Notes under the pieces: model-generated | What the model saw: the letters and a program-made list of their open reading frames with translations, nothing else | The model's database searches: none | Told to the model about the DNA's origin: nothing | Part shown: positions 14,892 to 19,713 of the stretch, piece after piece | How the letters are laid out: each line of letters opens with the position of its first letter | How positions within the stretch are numbered: position 1 is the first letter of the stretch | Source: Fidelibacterota bacterium | Lineage (GTDB): Bacteria > Fidelibacterota > Marinisomatia > Marinisomatales > TCS55 | Reading direction: 5' to 3' | DNA length: 19,713 nucleotides | NCBI GenBank assembly: GCA_014239505.1 | Contig: JAAZYT010000044.1 | Coordinates: 1 to 19,713 of the forward strand | Made by a program: the position numbers and the translations under genes

Positions 14892-15452
14892 TTAATCTTC
14901 TACTATTTTAAAACAATTTCTACAACGTGCTTCATAAACATCTGTTTCACCAATTAATACCTGTTTTGAGTCCTTTGTTATCCGTTGACTAAAAGATGCA
15001 GGGTTACCACATTTTACACAAATTGCACGTAGTTTATCAAGAAAATCTGATTCACACATCAAAGCAGGCATTGGTCCAAAAGGTATACCTTTAAAATCGG
15101 TGTCAAGCCCAGCTACAACAACACGTTTATTATCTTTAGCGAGCTTTTTACATACTGGAATTAATTCATTACTAAAAAATTGAGCTTCATCGATTCCAAT
15201 TACATCCATTTCTGTTGAATTTTCAAGGATTTCATTTATATCCTCTACTAAAATTGATTCCATTTTAGATTGATTATGAGATACTATATGATTTGAACTA
15301 TAACGATTATCAATATTAGGTTTAAATATAATAGTATTCATCTTTGCTATTTCAGCACGTCTAATTCGGCGTATTAATTCTTCAGTTTTTCCACTAAACA
15401 TGCTTCCACAAATAACTTCTATCCATCCAGAATTTTTAGGTGTAAGAGTCAT
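14892..15452 (-). CDS. tdk: Thymidine kinase, type II
   Basis: Tdk phosphorylates thymidine (and deoxyuridine) to the monophosphate using ATP. The 186-residue protein has the P-loop GSMFSGKT at 16-23, catalytic Glu89 in GIDEAQFF, the substrate lasso region, and a structural zinc site from two cysteine pairs, Cys145/Cys148 (CVKC) and Cys177/Cys180 (CRNC). All key residues are present, so it should be active. It starts 1 bp after udk and abuts nupC, making a pyrimidine salvage unit: uptake, then uridine/cytidine and thymidine phosphorylation. Confidence 0.95.
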   Translation of the reverse strand: MTLTPKNSGWIEVICGSMFSGKTEELIRRIRRAEIAKMNTIIFKPNIDNRYSSNHIVSHNQSKMESILVEDINEILENSTEMDVIGIDEAQFFSNELIPVCKKLAKDNKRVVVAGLDTDFKGIPFGPMPALMCESDFLDKLRAICVKCGNPASFSQRITKDSKQVLIGETDVYEARCRNCFKIVED

Positions 15453-15453
15453 A

Positions 15454-16071
15454 CTATAATAATACGTTAATATTGGACATTAAAGCATCAATAGCTTCTT
15501 TATTCTGAACGCCATCAGTTATAATTATATCAGCTAAGTCTCTAGATGGTTTTACAAATTGATCGTACATAGGTTTAACTGTTTTTTCATATTGATTTGT
15601 CACTGACTTAATGGTTCGACCTCTTTCCTTAACATCTCTTGAGAGTCTACGAGTAAACCGAATATTATCTGGCGTATCAACAAAAACTTTAATATTCATT
15701 AATTTTCTTAATGAATCAAAATAAAGTGTTAAGATTCCCTCAATAACAATTATTCTACAGGGCCTAACAAATTGTCTTTGGTTTCGTCTATTATGAATCG
15801 AAAAATCATAAATGGGTATTTCAACTGATTTCCCACCTAAAAGACTCACCAACTGCTTATTAAAGAGTTCAATATCAATTGCATCTGGATGGTCAAAATT
15901 TTGCTGATTTCGCTCATCTATAGAAAGAGCAGCGTTATTTTTATAATAAGAATCTTGTTCAATAACAATTAATTGATCAGAGCCAAATTTTTTAAGTAAG
16001 TAGTTAGCAATAGAAGTTTTACCTGAGCCAGTACCGCCAGCAATGCCAATTAGTATTGAAGAACTATTCAT
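15454..16071 (-). CDS. udk: Uridine kinase
   Basis: Udk phosphorylates uridine and cytidine to UMP and CMP. The 205-residue protein begins with the P-loop GGTGSGKT at 12-19, followed by EQDSYYK around 38-44, the NFDHPDAID motif at 58-66, the PIYDFSIHNR substrate loop, VIEGILTLY and the RRLSRDVKERGR lid. All match the family and the length is standard. It lies 6 bp after the lipoprotein hydrolase gene and 1 bp before tdk. Confidence 0.95.
   Translation of the reverse strand: MNSSSILIGIAGGTGSGKTSIANYLLKKFGSDQLIVIEQDSYYKNNAALSIDERNQQNFDHPDAIDIELFNKQLVSLLGGKSVEIPIYDFSIHNRRNQRQFVRPCRIIVIEGILTLYFDSLRKLMNIKVFVDTPDNIRFTRRLSRDVKERGRTIKSVTNQYEKTVKPMYDQFVKPSRDLADIIITDGVQNKEAIDALMSNINVLL
15694..15716 (+). 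repeat. 9-bp AT-rich inverted repeat in udk
   Basis: ATTCATTAA (15694-15702) and TTAATGAAT (15708-15716) are perfect arms around TTTTC. In sequence this AT-rich one or two such pairs are expected by chance in 20 kb. Confidence 0.3.
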
Positions 16072-16077
16072 GCGACA

Positions 16078-17280
16078 TTATTGTTTCATAGTATTGAACC
16101 ATTCAATGGAATTAATCATACATGCAGCAGCAGCAGAACTATGGTCGCCAGGGTAAGAAGTGCTTTGAATATTTTTTGAGCCATTTGCTTCCAAGCCGTC
16201 AACTCCAACTTTCATCAAAAAATGAAATACAGTTTCATCATCCGCACCATGCATAAAGTGGATTGGTGCATTAGGCTTCCAATCGCCATAGACAAAGCTA
16301 TTATCTTTTAAATATTGTTTAAAGTCAAGCTCTCCATCACCTAAAAAATCACTTAAAAATTGGGAGTCAAGCAAAACAGACATTGTATCATTTAAAGCAT
16401 TATTGATTTGTTCTCCTGAATATTCTCCATTATACATAGTTAAGATGGGATTTCTATAATTAGGATTAACCCATCGATTTAAAGCTTCATTGTCACCGGT
16501 AGCTAATACATAACCCCAGAGTGCAAAACCTAGATAGTAAGGTTGAGAGTATATATTATCACCAAATATTCTTTTGGCCATCTGATCAAGAGCATAAGGA
16601 CCTGCTAATGGAGCATTTGCCGTAATTGTAAATTCGTCTGAATATTCTTCATCAATAACTTGGTGAAAAGCCATTGTTCCATAACCACCTGCTGAATATC
16701 CTGTAGTAAATATCTGCTCATTTAGTTGAATGTCATTTTCGCATGCAAATTCTTTAGATGCTCTTAATAGGTCTACGCCAGCAATTGCGCTTGCTTGTTT
16801 ATTTACATAAGAAGCTTGAGTCTTTGATTCTCCATAACCGATACCGTCAGCATAAATAGAGAAATAACCTTGCATTGAACCTAATATACTTTGCGGTGAA
16901 ACATTAGGGCTTACTGAAGCTACAGCTTCACGCTTAGTTATTGTATAATGCGATGTTTTTAAGATGGGAAGAGATTGGTTTTTATCAAGTTGTGGTACAT
17001 ATATGGCTCCGGATAGTTGAGTAGGTTTCCCATCGGTTCCCAACGACTCATAGATTACTTTATAAACCTTAACACTGTTTTGAATATTAAATTGACTTGC
17101 GTCAAAACCATAGTAGTCCTCAATTAGGATTTTGAAAGCTCCTTCAGTGAATTCTGAAATTAATTCATAAGAAATTAAATTTCCTCGATCTTCATATAGT
17201 TCACAATTTTGATTATTACTATCTTCGCATGATAGAACTAAAATTATTGATGATATAATAAAAATTATTTTCTTTAACAT
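16078..17280 (-). CDS. Lipoprotein alpha/beta-hydrolase (secretory lipase/esterase-like)
   Basis: This is a 400-residue exported enzyme. The N-terminus MLKKIIFIISSIILVLSC is a lipoprotein signal peptide with lipobox Cys18, so the enzyme is probably membrane-anchored. The hydrolase core has a nucleophile elbow GYSAGG with Ser196, an acidic residue in HGADDETV (Asp347 or Asp348), and His380 in GDHSSAA, giving a complete triad in the usual order. DGIGYGES before the elbow and LSGAIYVP are typical of the secretory lipase / prolyl-peptidase-like group. The natural substrate cannot be inferred. It sits 27 bp after the rhomboid gene and 6 bp before udk, an odd position for a surface hydrolase. GGGGAG precedes the ATG by about 12 bp. 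Confidence 0.85.
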   Translation of the reverse strand: MLKKIIFIISSIILVLSCEDSNNQNCELYEDRGNLISYELISEFTEGAFKILIEDYYGFDASQFNIQNSVKVYKVIYESLGTDGKPTQLSGAIYVPQLDKNQSLPILKTSHYTITKREAVASVSPNVSPQSILGSMQGYFSIYADGIGYGESKTQASYVNKQASAIAGVDLLRASKEFACENDIQLNEQIFTTGYSAGGYGTMAFHQVIDEEYSDEFTITANAPLAGPYALDQMAKRIFGDNIYSQPYYLGFALWGYVLATGDNEALNRWVNPNYRNPILTMYNGEYSGEQINNALNDTMSVLLDSQFLSDFLGDGELDFKQYLKDNSFVYGDWKPNAPIHFMHGADDETVFHFLMKVGVDGLEANGSKNIQSTSYPGDHSSAAAACMINSIEWFNTMKQ

Positions 17281-17307
17281 CGTATTAATAGTCTCCCCTT
17301 ATTGATT

Positions 17308-17952
17308 TTATTTAATGAGTTTAAAAACTTGATGTAACATTACGCCAGCAATAAATCCGCCTACATGCGCAAACCATGCTACGCCACCTGTTATATCTAA
17401 ACCAAGTGATCCTAATCCACTTGTGAGTTGGTTAAAGAACCAAAACCCAAGCACAATAATTGCAGGCACTCTTATGGTGGTAAAAAAAATAATTATAAAT
17501 ATAAATACATGTACTTGAGCTTTTGGAAAACGAATCATGTATAGTCCCAAGACTCCAGCAATAGCTCCTGATGCGCCAACCATTGGAATCTCAGACCCTG
17601 GACTCATTAATACTTGACATAATGCTGCAAAGACACCGCAAAGGATGTAAAAAATAATATATCTAACATGTCCAAGTGTACTTTCAACATTGTCTCCAAA
17701 AATCCAAAGAAACCACATGTTTCCTAGAATGTGAGCAATTCCACCATGAAGAAACATAGATGTGAGCATATCTAATACTGAAAAATTAGCAGGAATTAGG
17801 CCGTATGTATAAAATAAAATAGCTTCAGCTTCAGGATCTTTGATCCCAGTTGTGAATTGGAAAATAAAAATTAATATATTTATTCCAATTATACTATAAT
17901 TGACATATGGAATAAGGACTTTTGGATTATCATCTTTGTAAGGGAAAAACAT
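17308..17952 (-). CDS. Rhomboid family intramembrane serine protease
   Basis: Rhomboids cleave transmembrane substrates in the bilayer. The 214-residue protein has six or so transmembrane helices, the HxxxN motif (His74, Asn78 in GIAHILGNMWF), the catalytic Ser128 in GASGAIAG and the partner His196 in WFAHVGGFIAG. The hydrophilic start MFFPYKDDNP is typical of a common bacterial subgroup. All catalytic residues are intact. Its ATG overlaps the stop of the upstream gene by one base (TAATG), so translation is coupled to the probable M23 peptidase gene. The substrate is unknown. Confidence 0.94.
   Translation of the reverse strand: MFFPYKDDNPKVLIPYVNYSIIGINILIFIFQFTTGIKDPEAEAILFYTYGLIPANFSVLDMLTSMFLHGGIAHILGNMWFLWIFGDNVESTLGHVRYIIFYILCGVFAALCQVLMSPGSEIPMVGASGAIAGVLGLYMIRFPKAQVHVFIFIIIFFTTIRVPAIIVLGFWFFNQLTSGLGSLGLDITGGVAWFAHVGGFIAGVMLHQVFKLIK
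17880..17915 (+). repeat. Quasi-palindrome near the 5' end of the rhomboid gene
   Basis: TTATTCC (17880-17886) pairs with GGAATAA (17909-17915) and AATTAT (17887-17892) with ATAATT (17896-17901) around ACT; seven unpaired bases (17902-17908) sit only on the right. Thirteen pairs, AT-rich, within 75 bp of the rhomboid start. Confidence 0.4.
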
Positions 17953-19713
17953 TAGTAAACTTTAAACTTAACTGTTTGACTTGCTTTATTCCCGGCTCGA
18001 TCCTTAACTGTGAATTGAAGAGAATGTTCTCCAATAAGTAGAGGCCGATCTAGTTCATATGAAATAGTTTTTAACTTAGGTTGGTAAGCATAAATTAACG
18101 ATTGATCATCTAAAATTAATTCAAATGAGCTTTCTGAGGGATCAAAACCCGAAAGTAAATCATCAATTTTAATTTTGAACGTACTAAGCTCCAACGAAGG
18201 ATATTTCCCATTGTGACCAGGATGAATAGATTTTATTATAGGTGGAACAACGTCTTCTATAATTGTAATTGCATCAAGTTGCTTTATCTCTCCAGTTAAA
18301 ACTTGCCGTTCATTATTATTTTCAGTTTGGATGAATGACCAGCCTTCTTTTTGATCATAAAAATAAAGATGGAGCTTATTTCGATCTTTATATTTAGATG
18401 AATAGCGAATAGCAATATTAATTGGATTTAATAGTGGCTGTTGAAAGGGCTGTAATTGATAAACGCGTGATAAGTGATTACCCTTCTTAACGGGTGCATA
18501 TTTATTAACTGCTTCAATCCATATTAGAGAACTTCTGCTGATAGAGTTATTTTTAGTCCGTATGGAAAATAAACCATCTTCAGAAATAGCAGTGATAGAA
18601 GATCCTGGTTGAACTACCGTATAAGGAAAATCAAATCGTATTTGCCGCTCAATAGGTCCATTGAGTATAGCTTCAATTTGATCTACTTCTTCAAATAAAA
18701 TTGGAGATAATGGTTTTGTTAAAAAAACGGATGGTTGTATTTGATTTAGTGAAATTGTTTCATACTGGTATTTCCCTTTTAATCTTAATGAAAAATCAGC
18801 ATCCACAATTTTTTCTGGCTGAATTTGAATATATATACCTGCATCAGTATAAGAGATATCCATATCAATATTTACATCTAAATAATCACTATAATTTTGA
18901 CTATCTAGCCAATGGAAAGGTCTAGATATAGTTCCCAAATTATTTTCAGCCATAAATTGAATTGCTTTACGATTAATCTGTTTTTTCAAAATTGTAACAA
19001 TTTTTCCTTCTTCTAAAGTTTCAGAAGATTGGATTGACAATTTTTCATCTGCATAGCCATAAGGCGTAAATGAATATGCTACTACTGATTTGATTGGTAC
19101 CGAAATATTTTTCGACTGAATTAAAAAAGAAACAAGTTCTTTTGTCTCTCCAAGAGGCTTAACCATGAGATCGAAAGGAGCCATGATAAATACAGTACCT
19201 CTGATAATTCGTAAGTTCATTAAGTGGTCCATTACATGGATCTTAATGTCATGATGCCCTGGAGTGAGTTCTAGTATACCATTGGTTGAACTTGAATGTA
19301 TAGGAACACTTGGATCTGTTTCATTACGATATAGTTTTATAAAATTACCAAGGTTCAAACGTGCATTATTATAATCTTTAATAAAATTAGCTGTACTTAA
19401 CCAATTATAGTCAAGGCGATCAAATTGTAGTGAATGATGAAGCTTCTCATCAATATATACTTCAATACGATGAGGTTGATAAATATTGTTTGCACCCTGT
19501 CTTTTGTCAAATGTTTTCAGAGACATTCCAAGTACACCAAAAATATTAATCGTGTCAGGGAAATGATATTCACCTTTTTTATTTCGAAATAATGTGAAAT
19601 TTTGAGGTAACTGATTACCATTTATCCAACTTTCAGAAGTTAGAGGAATAAATGATATTTGTTCAGCTATTGGCGCCATTCGATCTGCTTGATCTAAACC
19701 ATTAGTAAGTGGG
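17952..19713 (-). CDS. C-terminal region of a probable M23-family metallopeptidase (5' end outside the window)
   Basis: The frame stays open through the right edge of the window, so the ATG at 19679 is not the true start; residues PLTNGLDQADR precede it. About 587 residues are visible. I see no catalytic M23 motif (no HxH) here. The evidence is positional and by pattern: in FCB-type M23 peptidases the catalytic domain is followed by a beta-rich region with an IGFGI..-like start, a RYIN-like stretch and a (V)xDxxGN end. Here FGVLGMSLKTFD, then RIEVYIDEKL, and HHDIKIHVMDHLMN recall that layout. The last 100 residues (PIIKSIHPGHNG to VKDRAGNKASQTVKF) are an Ig-like domain. M23 enzymes cut peptidoglycan crosslinks. 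If wrong, it is a large exported beta-rich protein. Confidence 0.6.
   Translation of the reverse strand, partial: PLTNGLDQADRMAPIAEQISFIPLTSESWINGNQLPQNFTLFRNKKGEYHFPDTINIFGVLGMSLKTFDKRQGANNIYQPHRIEVYIDEKLHHSLQFDRLDYNWLSTANFIKDYNNARLNLGNFIKLYRNETDPSVPIHSSSTNGILELTPGHHDIKIHVMDHLMNLRIIRGTVFIMAPFDLMVKPLGETKELVSFLIQSKNISVPIKSVVAYSFTPYGYADEKLSIQSSETLEEGKIVTILKKQINRKAIQFMAENNLGTISRPFHWLDSQNYSDYLDVNIDMDISYTDAGIYIQIQPEKIVDADFSLRLKGKYQYETISLNQIQPSVFLTKPLSPILFEEVDQIEAILNGPIERQIRFDFPYTVVQPGSSITAISEDGLFSIRTKNNSISRSSLIWIEAVNKYAPVKKGNHLSRVYQLQPFQQPLLNPINIAIRYSSKYKDRNKLHLYFYDQKEGWSFIQTENNNERQVLTGEIKQLDAITIIEDVVPPIIKSIHPGHNGKYPSLELSTFKIKIDDLLSGFDPSESSFELILDDQSLIYAYQPKLKTISYELDRPLLIGEHSLQFTVKDRAGNKASQTVKFKVY
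19218..19248 (+). repeat. 31-nt quasi-palindrome in the probable M23 gene
   Basis: CATTAAG (19218-19224) pairs with CTTAATG (19242-19248), and TCCAT (19228-19232) with ATGGA (19236-19240) around TAC. The only asymmetry is TGG on the left against T on the right. Twelve pairs in total. Confidence 0.5.

Noticed and set aside
15079..15092. 14-bp perfect palindrome AAAGGTATACCTTT in tdk as an operator
   Set aside because: It lies inside a coding sequence, and one or two such palindromes are expected by chance in 20 kb of AT-rich DNA.
1..19713. tRNA, rRNA, CRISPR array, insertion sequence or riboswitch
   Set aside because: Intergenic gaps are too short (99 bp at most), and no repeat array, transposase or RNA-gene pattern was seen.

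Overview
This window is a gene-dense stretch of low-GC (about one third G+C by eye) chromosome from a Gram-negative, lipid A-making bacterium. LpxC is fused to FabZ, and several signal peptides end in ...SQ or ...AQ; both are typical of the Bacteroidota/FCB superphylum. Clear Shine-Dalgarno sites are present (before ompH, floA and adk), which is unusual for Bacteroidota proper. My best guess is Candidatus Marinimicrobia (Neomarinimicrobiota, SAR406) or a near relative. This is inference from gene content only.

Layout. (1) 1-7450, plus strand: an envelope-biogenesis block holding the bamA 3' end, ompH/skp, lpxD, lpxC-fabZ, lpxA, an unrecognised exported probable beta-barrel protein, dxr and rseP. 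It is a rearranged form of the E. coli dxr-uppS-cdsA-rseP-bamA-skp-lpxD-fabZ-lpxA-lpxB cluster; uppS, cdsA and lpxB are absent from the visible part. (2) 7454-9590, minus strand: a three-gene unit of a lipid A-type acyltransferase, a Sua5/YrdC-family protein and an exported DUF3108 protein, joined by ATGA stop/start overlaps. (3) 9690-12491, plus strand: long NfeD protease, flotillin-like FloA and a small membrane-anchored acidic protein, probably one membrane-microdomain operon. (4) 12504-19713, minus strand: one long run, in transcription order the C-terminal part of a probable M23 peptidase, a rhomboid protease, a lipoprotein alpha/beta hydrolase, udk, tdk, nupC, adk and coaE. The last five form a nucleoside uptake, salvage and cofactor module.

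There are no RNA genes, CRISPR arrays, insertion sequences or gene-free stretches over 300 bp. The longest intergenic gap is the 99 bp divergent region at 9591-9689. The gene content is housekeeping, and I see no new multi-gene defence or metabolic system.

The most unexpected signal is structural. Long inverted repeats lie inside conserved coding sequences: a perfect 18-bp pair across the LpxA active-site codons (3983-4027), a GC-rich 17-bp pair with one mismatch in the gene after floA with an in-frame ATG in its loop (12099-12140), and several weaker quasi-palindromes whose arms differ by a small indel. The lpxA start is also unusual: no ATG is available.
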